64,000 bases of DNA from JADLDB01 sp040755835 (lineage in GTDB: Bacteria; Myxococcota; Myxococcia; Myxococcales; Myxococcaceae), in the NCBI GenBank assembly GCA_040755835.1, contig JBFMAB010000036.1, forward strand, positions 1 to 64,000. The letters run 5' to 3'. Below are positions 1 through 7,896 of the stretch, one piece after another. Numbering within the stretch: the stretch's first letter is position 1; each line of letters begins with the position of its first letter. The translations under genes and the position numbers were made by a program. Below the pieces are notes generated by a model, which was given only the letters and a program-made list of their open reading frames with translations, was not told the DNA's origin and ran no database searches.

Positions 1-180
1 GGCGAAGCAGCGGCCGGCGAAGCAGCGGCCGGCGATGCGGCGGCCGGCGATGCGGCGGCCGGCGATGCGGCGGCCGGCGATGCGGCGGCCGGCGATGCGG
101 CGGCCGGCGATGCGGCGGCCGGCGATGCAGCGGCCGGCGATGCAGCGGCCGGCGATGCAGCGGCCGGCGATGCAGCGGCC
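1..180. repeat. Tandem array, 12 x 15 bp, coding for SPAAA
   Basis: Twelve back-to-back 15-bp units (consensus ggcgatgcggcggcc) run from 1 to 180 with an 8-bp partial copy after. Three variants occur in blocks: two units with gaagcag, six with gatgcgg, four with gatgcag. Every variant is synonymous or keeps Ser-Pro-Ala-Ala-Ala in the minus-strand frame. The array may continue left of the window. Block-wise variants suggest recent expansion by slippage or unequal recombination. Confidence 0.95.
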
Positions 181-488
181 GGCGAAGCCTCACTCGCCTT
201 CGCGCTCCTCGGCGACGCGGCCGCTGTGGCGACGGCGGCCACAGGTGCAGAGGGCGGAGCGAGCTCGGCGGGTGAGGGCGCGTCCGCGACGACCTCCGGC
301 TGGGTCGCCTCCGTCTTCGCTCCAGCCTTCCCGCGACCCTTCGCCTTCGGCTCGGCCTTCGCGACCTTCTTCTCGGCCGACTTCTTCTCGGTGGCGGGCT
401 TCTTCTCCGCGGCCTCCTTCTTCCCCTTTTTCGGGGCGGGCGCGGACGACTTGCCCGCCTGCGACGCGGACGACTTCTTCGCGGCCAT
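1..488 (-). CDS. Lys-rich protein with C-terminal SPAAA repeats (partial)
   Basis: The frame opens at an ATG (complement of 486-488) and stays open to the window edge, so the C-terminus is not visible. The first 60 or so residues are dominated by Lys, Ala and Glu (for example KKGKKEAAEKK, EKKSAEKKVAKAE), resembling the low-complexity basic tails of histone-H1-like bacterial proteins. From about residue 103 the chain becomes Ser-Pro-Ala-Ala-Ala repeated at least twelve times, encoded by the 15-bp tandem array at 1-180. No folded domain is visible in the part present. The gene is divergent from gap with 134 bp between starts. Nucleic-acid binding is an inference from composition only; a domain may lie beyond the window. 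Confidence 0.7.
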   Translation of the reverse strand, partial: MAAKKSSASQAGKSSAPAPKKGKKEAAEKKPATEKKSAEKKVAKAEPKAKGRGKAGAKTEATQPEVVADAPSPAELAPPSAPVAAVATAAASPRSAKASEASPAAASPAAASPAAASPAAASPAAASPAAASPAAASPAAASPAAASPAAASPAAASPAAAS

Positions 489-553
489 GCCCACCACTCC
501 CGCACTGCGACTCATGGAGACCAGTAGTCGGTGAGGCGCGCGGATCTCGCGCG

Positions 554-582
554 TTGACTGCCTACAGGTCGGCCCCTACGGT
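554..582 (+). promoter_or_regulatory. Putative housekeeping-sigma promoter of the gap operon
   Basis: TTGACT (554-559) and TACGGT (577-582) are separated by 17 bp, close to the TTGACA-N17-TATAAT consensus. The gap start codon lies 40 bp downstream of the -10 element. Read from pattern only; no transcript start is known. Confidence 0.45.
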
Positions 583-622
583 GCGCCCCGTCAGTTCACC
601 CCCCGACGACAAGGAGCCTCAC

Positions 623-1633
623 ATGGGCATCAAGTTCGCGATCAACGGGTTCGGCCGCATCGGCCGCATGGTGCTGCGCGCCGCGCTGCAGCGGCAGGAG
701 AAGGACATCGAGATCGTCGCCATCAACGACCTCGACAGCCCGGAGACCCTGGCGCACCTCTTCAAGTACGACTCGGTGCACCGCAACTGGCCGGGCAAGG
801 TCAGCCACTCGGAGAACTCCATCACCATCGACGGCAAGGAGTTCCGCGTGCTGGCCGAGAAGGACGGCGCCAAGCTGCCGTTCAAGGACCTCGGCGTCGA
901 CGTGGTCCTGGAGTGCACCGGCAAGTACACCGAGCGCGAAAAGGCCGAGCTCTTGCTCAAGGCCGGCGCCAAGAAGGTCCTCATCTCCGCGCCGGGCAAG
1001 GGCGCCGACCTGACGATGTGCTTCGGCATCAACCACACCAACTACGATCCGTCGAAGCACCACATCGTCTCGAACGCCTCGTGCACGACGAACTGCCTCG
1101 CGCCCGTCGCCAAGGTGCTCGACGAGGTGTTCGGCATCGAGCGCGGCCTGATGACGACCATTCACAGCTACACCAACGATCAGCGCATCCTGGACCTGGT
1201 GCACAAGGACAAGCGGCGCGCCCGCGCGGCGGCGTTGTCGATGATCCCGTCGTCGACCGGCGCCGCGAAGGCGATCGGCGAGGTGCTGCCTGGCCTCAAG
1301 GGCAAGCTGAACGGCGCGGCGATCCGCGTGCCGACGCCGAACGTCTCGCTGGTCGACCTCACGGTGAGCCTCCGGAAGGCCGGCACGATCGAGTCGATCA
1401 ACGCGGCGATGAAGGCCGCCGCGGAAGGGCCGCTCAAGGGCGTGCTGATGTACGACGACGAGCCGACCGTCAGCATCGACTACAACGACAACCCGCACTC
1501 CTCGATCTTCGACTCGACGCAGACCAGCGTCATCGACGGCACCTTCGCGAAGGTGTTCGCCTGGTATGACAACGAGTGGGGCTACTCGAACCGCATGGTC
1601 GACGTGGCAAAGTTCATCGCGACGAAGAAGTAG
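623..1633 (+). CDS. gap: Glyceraldehyde-3-phosphate dehydrogenase
   Basis: Oxidative phosphorylation of glyceraldehyde-3-phosphate to 1,3-bisphosphoglycerate with NAD(P) in cytoplasmic glycolysis. The 336-residue product has the usual family length. The N-terminal Rossmann motif NGFGRIGRM is at residues 8-16, the catalytic Cys is residue 154 in SNASCTTNCLAP, and the C-terminal WYDNEWGYSNR motif is present. The ATG at 623 is chosen because AAGGAG (611-616) lies 6 bp upstream; the frame is open much further upstream but that part encodes only the complement of the repeat gene. First gene of gap-pgk-tpiA. The segment after KYDSVH (RNWPGKV) departs from the common GRF/GKF wording, a minor oddity. 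Confidence 0.97.
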   Translation: MGIKFAINGFGRIGRMVLRAALQRQEKDIEIVAINDLDSPETLAHLFKYDSVHRNWPGKVSHSENSITIDGKEFRVLAEKDGAKLPFKDLGVDVVLECTGKYTEREKAELLLKAGAKKVLISAPGKGADLTMCFGINHTNYDPSKHHIVSNASCTTNCLAPVAKVLDEVFGIERGLMTTIHSYTNDQRILDLVHKDKRRARAAALSMIPSSTGAAKAIGEVLPGLKGKLNGAAIRVPTPNVSLVDLTVSLRKAGTIESINAAMKAAAEGPLKGVLMYDDEPTVSIDYNDNPHSSIFDSTQTSVIDGTFAKVFAWYDNEWGYSNRMVDVAKFIATKK

Positions 1634-1717
1634 TCCGTTCGCCTCGGCGGTTCCTCTCTCACGGCGGGCCGGGGCTCGGAGGTGACGGGCGCCCGGCTCG
1701 TGGAGCGCTTTCAGCAC

Positions 1718-2905
1718 ATGGTCAAGTACATCGACGACATGCAACTCACCGGCAAGCGCGTCTTCATCCGCGTGGACTTCAACGTCCCGCTGGACGACGC
1801 GCAGCAGGTGACCGACGACACGCGCATTCGCGAGGCGCTGCCGACGATCCAGAAGGCGCTGCAGCTGGGCGGGAAGGTGATCCTCGCCTCGCACCTCGGC
1901 CGCCCGAAGAAGGGCCCGGATCCGAAGCTGTCGCTCGAGCCCGCGGGCAAGCGCCTCGCGGAGCTGCTCGGCAAGGAGCACGAGGTGCTCATGGCCGACG
2001 ACTGCGTGGGCGAGGGCGTCGTGAAGATGGCGAAGGATCTGAAGCCCGGGCAGGTGCTGCTGCTCGAGAACCTGCGCTTCCACAAGGAAGAGGAGGCCAA
2101 CGACGAGTCCTTCGCGAAGCAGCTCGCCACGCTGGCGGACGTGTACTGCAACGATGCCTTCGGCACGGCGCACCGCGCGCACGCGTCCACCGCGGGCATG
2201 GTGCCGTTCGTGAAGGAGAAGTGCGCGGGCCTGCTGATGCGCAAGGAGATCGAACAGCTGGGCAAGCTGGTGAAGGGCGCCGAGAAGCCCTTCGTCGTGG
2301 TGCTCGGCGGCGCGAAGGTGTCCGACAAGATCAAGGTGATCGAGAACCTGCTGCCGAAGTGCCAGGTGATGCTGATCGGCGGCGCCATGGCGTACACCTT
2401 CCTCAAGGCGCAGGACGTGCCGGTCGGCAAGTCGCGCGTCGAGGATGACAAGCTGGCGCTGGCGTCGAGGCTGCTGGACACGGCGAAGCGCCTCAACGTG
2501 CAGCTCGTGCTGCCGGTCGATCACGTCTGCGGCACCTCGCCCGACGAGTCGTCGAAGGCGGTGGACGTGCTGGACCGGGCCATCCCCGCGGACCTGATGG
2601 GTCTCGACATCGGCTCGAAGACGCGCGCGCTCTACACGCAGCACATTCGCGACGCGAGGACGGTGCTGTGGAACGGGCCGATGGGCCTGTTCGAGGTGCC
2701 GAAGTTCGCCGAGGGCACGAAGTCCGTCGCCCAGGCGATGGCGCAGAACGACGCGGCGCAGACGGTGGTAGGCGGCGGTGACAGCGCGGCGGCGGTGAAC
2801 GAGTTCGGCCTCGGCGACAAGATGACGCACGTGTCCACGGGCGGCGGCGCCAGCCTCGAGCTGCTCGAGGGCAAGGAGCTGCCGGGCATCAAGGCGCTCG
2901 AGTAA
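1718..2905 (+). CDS. pgk: Phosphoglycerate kinase
   Basis: Transfers phosphate from 1,3-bisphosphoglycerate to ADP. The 395-residue product has the usual length and opens with the family signature KRVFIRVDFNVPL (about residues 13-25). Later hallmarks are SHLGRPKKG, LLENLRFHKEEEAND, the KVSDKI and GGAMAYTF segments of the C-terminal nucleotide domain, and VGGGDSAAAV near the end. The ATG at 1718 is preferred over an in-frame GTG at 1682, because homologues start about 10-12 residues before GKRV. It lies 84 bp after gap on the same strand, consistent with one glycolytic operon. Confidence 0.97.
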   Translation: MVKYIDDMQLTGKRVFIRVDFNVPLDDAQQVTDDTRIREALPTIQKALQLGGKVILASHLGRPKKGPDPKLSLEPAGKRLAELLGKEHEVLMADDCVGEGVVKMAKDLKPGQVLLLENLRFHKEEEANDESFAKQLATLADVYCNDAFGTAHRAHASTAGMVPFVKEKCAGLLMRKEIEQLGKLVKGAEKPFVVVLGGAKVSDKIKVIENLLPKCQVMLIGGAMAYTFLKAQDVPVGKSRVEDDKLALASRLLDTAKRLNVQLVLPVDHVCGTSPDESSKAVDVLDRAIPADLMGLDIGSKTRALYTQHIRDARTVLWNGPMGLFEVPKFAEGTKSVAQAMAQNDAAQTVVGGGDSAAAVNEFGLGDKMTHVSTGGGASLELLEGKELPGIKALE

Positions 2906-2911
2906 CGCATT

Positions 2912-2945
2912 CCCCTCTCCCCCGGGGAGAGGGTCAGGGAGAGGG
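2912..2945. repeat. REP-like palindrome, copy A (CCCTCTCCCC / GGGGAGAGGG)
   Basis: Perfect 10-bp arms at 2913-2922 and 2924-2933 around a single base, followed by tcagggagagggg. It sits in the 51-bp gap between pgk and tpiA. Four related palindromes lie elsewhere in the window at gene ends. It could form an RNA hairpin, but no T-run follows. Confidence 0.8.
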
Positions 2946-2956
2946 GCAGCGACTCA

Positions 2957-3718
2957 ATGACCCGACGCACCTTCATCGCGGGCAACTGGAAGATGAACAA
3001 GACGGTGGCCGAGGCCACCGCCCTCGTCCGCGAGCTGCGCGCCGCCGTCTCGATGGTGCGCGACCGCGTGGAGATCGCCGTCGCGCCGCCCTTCACCGCG
3101 CTGCACCCGGTGGCGAAGGCGCTCGAGGGCTCGAACATCTCGCTGGCCGGGCAGAACTGCCACGCGGAGCCGTCGGGCGCCTTCACCGGCGAGATCGCCG
3201 CGCCGATGCTGAAGGAGGTCGGCTGCAGCTGGGTGATCCTCGGTCACTCGGAGCGCCGGCAGTCCTTCGGCGAGACGGACGCGGGGGTGAACCGCAAGAT
3301 CGCCGCCGTCCTCAAGGCGGGGATGCTGCCGATCATCTGCGTCGGCGAGACGCTCGAGGAGCGCGAGGGCGGCAGGACGCTGTCCGTCGTCGAGGCGCAG
3401 GTGAGGGGCTGCCTGTCGGGCTTCGGCAGGGACGAGGGCGCGAAGTTCGTCATCGCCTACGAGCCGGTGTGGGCGATCGGCACCGGGAAGACGGCGACCA
3501 GCCGACAGGCGCAGGAGGTCCACGCGCACATCCGCGCTCTCCTCTCCGGCCTCTGGGGCAGGGACGCGGCCGAGGCGGTGCGGATCCAGTACGGCGGTTC
3601 GGTGAAGGCGGACAACGCGGCCGAGCTGCTCGGCCAGCCGGACATCGACGGGGCGCTGGTGGGCGGGGCGAGCCTCAAGGTGGCGGACTTCGCGGCGATC
3701 GTGAAGGCGAAGGCCTGA
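2957..3718 (+). CDS. tpiA: Triosephosphate isomerase
   Basis: Interconverts dihydroxyacetone phosphate and glyceraldehyde-3-phosphate. The 253-residue product carries every catalytic landmark: Asn and Lys in AGNWKMNK (residues 8-15), catalytic His in LGHSERR (about 95), catalytic Glu in AYEPVWAIGTG (about 167), and the phosphate-binding YGGSVKADNA and DGALVGGASL segments. The upstream palindrome separates it from pgk by 51 bp on the same strand, so it is probably the third gene of the glycolytic operon. The start ATG follows AGAGGGGCAGCG. Confidence 0.97.
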   Translation: MTRRTFIAGNWKMNKTVAEATALVRELRAAVSMVRDRVEIAVAPPFTALHPVAKALEGSNISLAGQNCHAEPSGAFTGEIAAPMLKEVGCSWVILGHSERRQSFGETDAGVNRKIAAVLKAGMLPIICVGETLEEREGGRTLSVVEAQVRGCLSGFGRDEGAKFVIAYEPVWAIGTGKTATSRQAQEVHAHIRALLSGLWGRDAAEAVRIQYGGSVKADNAAELLGQPDIDGALVGGASLKVADFAAIVKAKA

Positions 3719-3731
3719 CCGGCCGAAAGTC

Positions 3732-3757
3732 GGGTCGGCTGTTGTCAGGCCCGACCC
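3732..3757 (+). terminator. Hairpin after tpiA
   Basis: GGGTCGG (3732-3738) pairs with CCGACCC (3751-3757), and an inner CTG/CAG pair closes a TTGT loop, leaving a two-base bulge. It lies 13 bp after the tpiA stop and 23 bp before secG. No T-run follows, so it may be an attenuator or a processing hairpin rather than a full terminator. Confidence 0.4.
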
Positions 3758-3780
3758 CATGTGCTTAAGGGCGGCCCTCT

Positions 3781-4257
3781 ATGTTGGCTTTCTTCTCGGC
3801 GATCCACGTCCTGCTGTGCATCTTCATGATCTTCGTGATCCTCCTGCAGCCCGGGAAGGACGCGGGCATGGGCGCGGCCCTCGGCGGCGGCGCGGCGACG
3901 TCGGCGTTCGGCGGGCGCGGGGCGGTGACCTTCCTCTCGAAGGTGACGGCGGCCTCGGCGGTGGCGTTCTTCCTGACCTCGCTCGGCCTGTCCTTCGTCG
4001 GCCTCCGCAGCTCGGTGGCGACGACGATCGCGGAGGAGGCGGCGAGCGCTCCGGCGGCCCCGGCTCCCGCGGTCCCGACCACGTCGACGCCGGCGGGCAC
4101 CGAGGCGGCGGCTCCGGCTCCGGCCGTGCCTGCGCCGACCAACCCGTCGGCGGGCCAGGGCAATCCCGAGGCGGCGCCGGGCCTGCCGACGCCGACCGAG
4201 CAGAAGCCGGGCGCGACGGACGCCGTGCCGGCCGAGAAGCTCCCGCCCCATCCGTAA
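3781..4257 (+). CDS. secG: SecG-type preprotein translocase subunit with long Ala/Pro tail
   Basis: Small inner-membrane subunit of the SecYEG channel. Two hydrophobic segments are visible, FFSAIHVLLCIFMIFVILLQ (about residues 4-23) and ASAVAFFLTSLGLSFVGL (about 57-74). The linker has the SecG signature LLQPGKDAGMGAALGGG followed by AFGGRGA. The protein is 158 residues; the last 80 or so form an Ala/Pro/Thr-rich tail absent from short SecG proteins, although Ala/Pro tails are common in GC-rich proteobacteria. It follows tpiA by 62 bp, a common order after the triosephosphate gene in proteobacteria. Confidence 0.93.
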   Translation: MLAFFSAIHVLLCIFMIFVILLQPGKDAGMGAALGGGAATSAFGGRGAVTFLSKVTAASAVAFFLTSLGLSFVGLRSSVATTIAEEAASAPAAPAPAVPTTSTPAGTEAAAPAPAVPAPTNPSAGQGNPEAAPGLPTPTEQKPGATDAVPAEKLPPHP

Positions 4258-4327
4258 TCACGATCCCTCTGGCCTCGGTCAGGGGACGTGGTATGGGGGC
4301 GTCGTTTCGGGAGCAACTGAATACCTC

Positions 4328-4409
4328 GCCCAGGTGGTGGAATTGGTAGACACACCATCTTGAGGGGGTGGCGCCGCAAGGCGTGAGGGTTCGAATCCCT
4401 CCCTGGGCA
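4328..4409 (+). tRNA. tRNA-Leu (anticodon GAG)
   Basis: The acceptor stem GCCCAGG (4328-4334) pairs with CCTGGGC (4402-4408), with discriminator A at 4409. The anticodon stem CCATC/GGTGG encloses TTGAGGG with anticodon GAG at 4362-4364. A long variable arm (GCGCCGCAAGGCGT) marks a class II tRNA, and the T-loop is GGTTCGAATCC. It reads CUC and CUU. CCA is not encoded. A strong hairpin terminator follows. Confidence 0.97.
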
Positions 4410-4414
4410 CTCCG

Positions 4415-4440
4415 AAACCCGCTGAGCGATCAGCGGGTTT
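4415..4440 (+). terminator. Intrinsic-type terminator after tRNA-Leu
   Basis: A perfect 11-bp inverted repeat AAACCCGCTGA / TCAGCGGGTTT closes a GCGA tetraloop. The stem ends in TTT, so it is close to a rho-independent terminator. It lies 5 bp after the tRNA. Confidence 0.85.
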
Positions 4441-4502
4441 GTCGTCTCTGGGGGAGGCGAATCCGTGCCTGGCGCGCATTCGGGCGTAGGCTTGGGTCTG
4501 CC

Positions 4503-6551
4503 GTGTCCGACGCCCCGCCCACCCACGACGGCTTCCCCCGGGTCCACCTCGGGCGGTTCGAGCTCGTGCACCGCCTCGACATCGGCGGGATGGCGGAGAT
4601 CTTCGTCGCGCTCGAGCGCGGCGTGCACGACTTCGAGCGCGTGGTGGTGATCAAGAAGTCGCTGCCGCACCTCGCGGAGAAGGCGGCGTTCCGCGAGATG
4701 TTCCTGCAGGAGGCGCGGTGGGTCGCGCGGCTCAACCACCCCAACATCGTGCAGATCTACGAGCTGGGCGAAGCCGACGGCGCGGCCTTCATCGCGATGG
4801 AGCACGTGTCGGGCGTGAGCTTGCGCGAGCTGATCAGCGCGGCGATGCACCGGGAGAAGCCGCTGCCGCTGGGCGTGGTGGTGGGATTGATGGAGCAGGC
4901 CTGCGCGGGCGCGCACGCGGCGCACGAATTGACCGATCCCCTGGGCAAGCCACTGGGTCTGGTGCACCGCGACATCTCGCCGCACAACCTGATGGTGACG
5001 GCGGGCGGCTACGTGAAGCTGCTCGACTTCGGCATCGCGAAGGCGACGGAGCTGGGCATCGACACGACGCGCACCGGGGCGCTCAAGGGCAAGGTGCACT
5101 ACATGTCGCCCGAGCAGGTGCTGCAGGAGCGGCTCGATCGGCGCAGCGACGTCTTCGCGCTGGGGATTGTCGCGTGGGAGCTGATGACGCTGCGGCGGCT
5201 GTTCCGGCGGGAGAACGAGCTGGCGGCGATGCAGGCGATCACCGGCGGCGACGCGATGCGGCCGGAGCGCGTGCGCGAGGACATTCCGCCGGCGCTGTCG
5301 GCGGCGGTGATGAAGGCGCTGCGCGTCGATCGCGAGCAGCGCTACGCGACGGCCGACGAGCTGCGGCGGGCGCTGGCGGCGGCGGCGGACACGGCGGGCC
5401 TGAAGCACGGCGTCGACGAGGTGTCGGCGTGGGTGCGCGAGCTGGTCGGCGAGACCATCGAGGCCAACGCACAGGCGCTCAAGGCCGCGGTGGAGCGCGC
5501 GAAGCGCGAGGGCTTCTCGAACGAGCAGCCGGTGCGGCGGAAGGTGCCGACGCAGACGCTGCCGAGCGTCTCGCCGCCACGGGCGGGGGACCCGGACGCC
5601 ACGCAGCCGTCGATTTCGCCGGAGAGCGTGTCGGAGGGGCACCGGGTCCCCGCGCAGCCGGGGCGGCGGCGGCTGCTCCGGCAGGTGGCGTACCTGGCGG
5701 TGTTCGCGGCGAGCGTGGGCGCGTCAGCGGCGTGGGTGATGGCGCGGTCGCAGGCGCTGGAGGGACCGGCGCTGCGGATCGGCTGGGCGCCGATCATCGA
5801 CGAGCGCGTGCTGGCCGAGGACATCGAGCCGATGCGGCTGCACCTGGAGCAGAAGACGGGGCACCCGGTCGAGTTCGTCTACGCGAAGAGCTACCACGAT
5901 CTCGCGGAGCAGCTCTTGAGCGGCGCGGTGACGTACGCGGCGATGCCTCCGGCGCTCTTCGTGCGGACGGAGCTGCGGGAGCCGAGGATCCGCGCGCTGG
6001 CGGTGAAGCTGGTGGGCGGCAGTTCGGGCAGCGACGGCGTGCTGGTGGCCGCGGAGCAATCGGGCCTGAGCTCCGTCGCGGACCTGAAGGGGAAGCGGCT
6101 GTGCGCGCCGGACGCGGAGTCGACGACGGGGACGTTGTTCCCGCGGATCGCCGCGCGGAGGGCGGGGCTGGACTTCGAGAAGGACGTGACGGTGGTGTTC
6201 AGCGGGAACCACCTGCAGGTGCTGCGGGACGTGCTGGCGGGGAAGTGCGACGCGGGCGCGACGTACTCGGGCGCGCTCCTCAACGCGGTCACGCAGGGCG
6301 TGGAGGTGAGCGGGCTGCGGCAGATCGCACTCACCGGGCACTCGCCGCAGGACGCGATCGTCGCGGGGCCGGCGGTGCCGAAGGCGCAGGCCGACGCGTT
6401 CCTCGAGGCGCTGCGCACCTACCGGCCGCCGGTGGATCGGCCGGGCGGGGCGGGCTCGGTGGAGCGGATCTCCGGGTTCGCGCCCGTGAAGCCGGAGGAC
6501 TACGCGACGGTGCGCGAGCTGGTGCACCTGGAGAGCAGCCCGCCGCCCTGA
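4503..6551 (+). CDS. Ser/Thr protein kinase fused to PhnD-like ligand-binding domain
   Basis: A 682-residue probable receptor kinase. The cytoplasmic kinase domain is about residues 19-285, with the Gly loop near LDIGGMAEIF, ion-pair Lys in VVVIKKS, catalytic VHRDISPHN (about 153) and DFGIAK (about 175), and activation-segment HYMSPEQ. A polar linker leads to one transmembrane segment (about 392-413). The rest, from LRIGWAPIIDERVLAEDIEP, matches the phosphate/phosphite/phosphonate-binding (PhnD-type) periplasmic domain family, with the typical DLKGKRLCAPDAESTTGTL and FSGNHLQVLRDVLAGKCDAG segments. The inferred role is to sense an anionic ligand outside the membrane and signal through the kinase. 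The start is GTG 4503; the upstream open frame runs back through the tRNA and is not coding. Confidence 0.9.
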   Translation: MSDAPPTHDGFPRVHLGRFELVHRLDIGGMAEIFVALERGVHDFERVVVIKKSLPHLAEKAAFREMFLQEARWVARLNHPNIVQIYELGEADGAAFIAMEHVSGVSLRELISAAMHREKPLPLGVVVGLMEQACAGAHAAHELTDPLGKPLGLVHRDISPHNLMVTAGGYVKLLDFGIAKATELGIDTTRTGALKGKVHYMSPEQVLQERLDRRSDVFALGIVAWELMTLRRLFRRENELAAMQAITGGDAMRPERVREDIPPALSAAVMKALRVDREQRYATADELRRALAAAADTAGLKHGVDEVSAWVRELVGETIEANAQALKAAVERAKREGFSNEQPVRRKVPTQTLPSVSPPRAGDPDATQPSISPESVSEGHRVPAQPGRRRLLRQVAYLAVFAASVGASAAWVMARSQALEGPALRIGWAPIIDERVLAEDIEPMRLHLEQKTGHPVEFVYAKSYHDLAEQLLSGAVTYAAMPPALFVRTELREPRIRALAVKLVGGSSGSDGVLVAAEQSGLSSVADLKGKRLCAPDAESTTGTLFPRIAARRAGLDFEKDVTVVFSGNHLQVLRDVLAGKCDAGATYSGALLNAVTQGVEVSGLRQIALTGHSPQDAIVAGPAVPKAQADAFLEALRTYRPPVDRPGGAGSVERISGFAPVKPEDYATVRELVHLESSPPP

Positions 6552-6592
6552 GGGTGGCCTCGGGAGTGAGAGCGGTCCGGTAGCCTGAGTCC

Positions 6593-6963
6593 GTGGACGG
6601 CATGGACGACGAGGACGACGACACGCTGCGAGCGGTGCCGGCGATGCTGAAGCGCGCGAGGCGGCTGACGGTCACGCCGGCGGACCTGGTGAGGTTCCTC
6701 CAGGTGAAGCAACTGCGTGGCTCGTTGGGCGCGGCGATCCACCGCGGCGCGCTGCTCGGCCGGTACCCGCTGGAGACGACGCGGTTCGCCGCGACGCGGC
6801 CAGGCCAGCTGCCTCCCGAGGAGAGGTCTGGAGGCAGGGCAGGGCGGCGGCGCGGGCGCACCGGTGGCGCGAGCGCGCGCTCGATCGGCCGATCGCCGAG
6901 GACGAGGCCGCGGCGCGCCGCCAGGGTGACGAGGCGGCCCGGCTGCCGGCCGAGCCCGGGTAG
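6593..6963 (+). pseudogene. Small hypothetical gene with a probable frameshift
   Basis: The first part (GTG 6593, acidic start MDGMDDEDDD, then LTVTPADLVRFLQVKQLRG) looks protein-like up to about QLPPEE near 6827. Beyond that the same frame becomes Arg/Gly-rich nonsense (RSGGRAGRRRGRTGG). In the frame starting at 6841 a plausible helical C-terminus appears, RALDRPIAEDEAAARRQG, ending in LPAEPG and a TAG at 6961-6963. The two halves are joined by a shift near the GGTCTGGAGG tract (about 6828-6838). Without the shift the product is 128 residues ending at 6979. No family is recognised. It could be a true pseudogene or a sequence error. Confidence 0.5.
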
Positions 6964-7143
6964 TCAGCGCGGCGGCTGATCGTTCCGACGGTCGCCAGCG
7001 AGCGTCACGAGGTTCTGGTCGATGTTCCGAAGCACCGCCTCGACGCGGGTGAGGGCGTCGAGCGCCGCGTTCACCTTCCAGTACCAGCAGACGCTCTCCC
7101 GGCTGATGAGGAGCACGACGATTCCGCCGACCAGCAGCACCAC
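6964..7143 (-). CDS. Small single-pass membrane protein (59 aa)
   Basis: From a GTG at 7143 the frame encodes a hydrophobic segment at the very N-terminus (VVLLVGGIVVLLIS) followed by a helical tail WYWKVNAALDALTRVEAVLR and a polar end. AGGAG lies about 10 bp upstream of the GTG. The frame is open much further upstream, but that part overlaps the coding strand of the TPR genes and reads as a shadow. No family is recognised. The predicted arrangement is a membrane anchor with a short amphipathic helix. The gene is convergent with the frameshifted gene at 6593. Confidence 0.45.
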   Translation of the reverse strand: MVLLVGGIVVLLISRESVCWYWKVNAALDALTRVEAVLRNIDQNLVTLAGDRRNDQPPR

Positions 7144-7218
7144 CCCCCACCATCTCCTGCAGCAGTTCCATGGGCCGACGGTGCGGCGGAGACGTGACGT
7201 GTGAGGTCCGAGTGACGC

Positions 7219-7893
7219 GTGTCCCGGAAGGAATCGCCGTCTCCGCCGTCTTTCCGGAAGACCCTTCCCGAGGACACCGTGCGGACCTTCCCCGACGTCA
7301 GGATGCGCAAGCTGCTGAGTCTCGCCGAACGCGCCAGTGCGGCGCTGAACGGCGACGACTACCCCGAGGCGAAGCGCCTCTTCCGCGAGCTGCTCGGCCA
7401 GCTGGCCGGACATGGCCTCGACTCCGCGTCGGCCCACTGGGGCCTCGCGGTCACCCACGACTGCCTGGAGGAATACGACATGGCGCTCAACTCCATCCTC
7501 ACCGCGCTCGCGTTGGACCCGCTGGCGTCGGCCACGCAGCGCTCCTTCGACGTCATCGTCCAGCGCGTGCGCGAGCACCTCGGCCGCCTGCCGGCCACCG
7601 ACGCGTCGGTGCCGCGCCTCTACGCGCTGCTTCAGCAGTCGGGCGCGCTGGACGTGCCGTCGCACCTCGTCATGGCCCGCCACCTCGCGGAGACCGGCCG
7701 CCCCGACGACGCCGAGCGCCTCTACGCCGCGCTCTGCCGCCTCGCGCCCGCGTCCCGTGACGTGTGGGAGGCCCGCGCGCGCTTCGCCGACAGCCGCGGT
7801 GACGTCACCGCCGCCGCCACCTTCCGCGCCGAGGCGCAGGCCCGCGGCCTCGCCGAGGTGCCCTACGGCATCCCCACGAAGGAGGAGCACTGA
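7219..7893 (+). CDS. TPR-like repeat protein, first of a tandem pair
   Basis: A 224-residue soluble protein without signal peptide. Helical pairs rich in Ala and Leu recur, including LLSLAERASAALNGDDYPEAK, AHWGLAVTHDCLEEYDMALN, LVMARHLAETGRPDDAERLY and VWEARARFADSRGDVTAAAT, with TPR spacing. It ends in YGIPTKEEH. The GTG start at 7219 gives a Ser/Pro/Lys-rich leader; a GTG at 7279 is an alternative. It is followed after 3 bp by a paralogue that also ends in an FGIP motif. Role unknown; TPR folds generally mediate protein-protein contacts. Confidence 0.75.
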   Translation: MSRKESPSPPSFRKTLPEDTVRTFPDVRMRKLLSLAERASAALNGDDYPEAKRLFRELLGQLAGHGLDSASAHWGLAVTHDCLEEYDMALNSILTALALDPLASATQRSFDVIVQRVREHLGRLPATDASVPRLYALLQQSGALDVPSHLVMARHLAETGRPDDAERLYAALCRLAPASRDVWEARARFADSRGDVTAAATFRAEAQARGLAEVPYGIPTKEEH

Positions 7894-7896
7894 GCC

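Noticed and set aside
1..180. Short repeats as a CRISPR array
   Set aside because: Units are 15 bp, back to back with no spacers, and encode a protein repeat.
596..2830. A 744-codon minus-strand open frame across gap and pgk
   Set aside because: It is the antisense shadow of two clear glycolytic genes; His/Arg/Leu-rich composition with no motifs.
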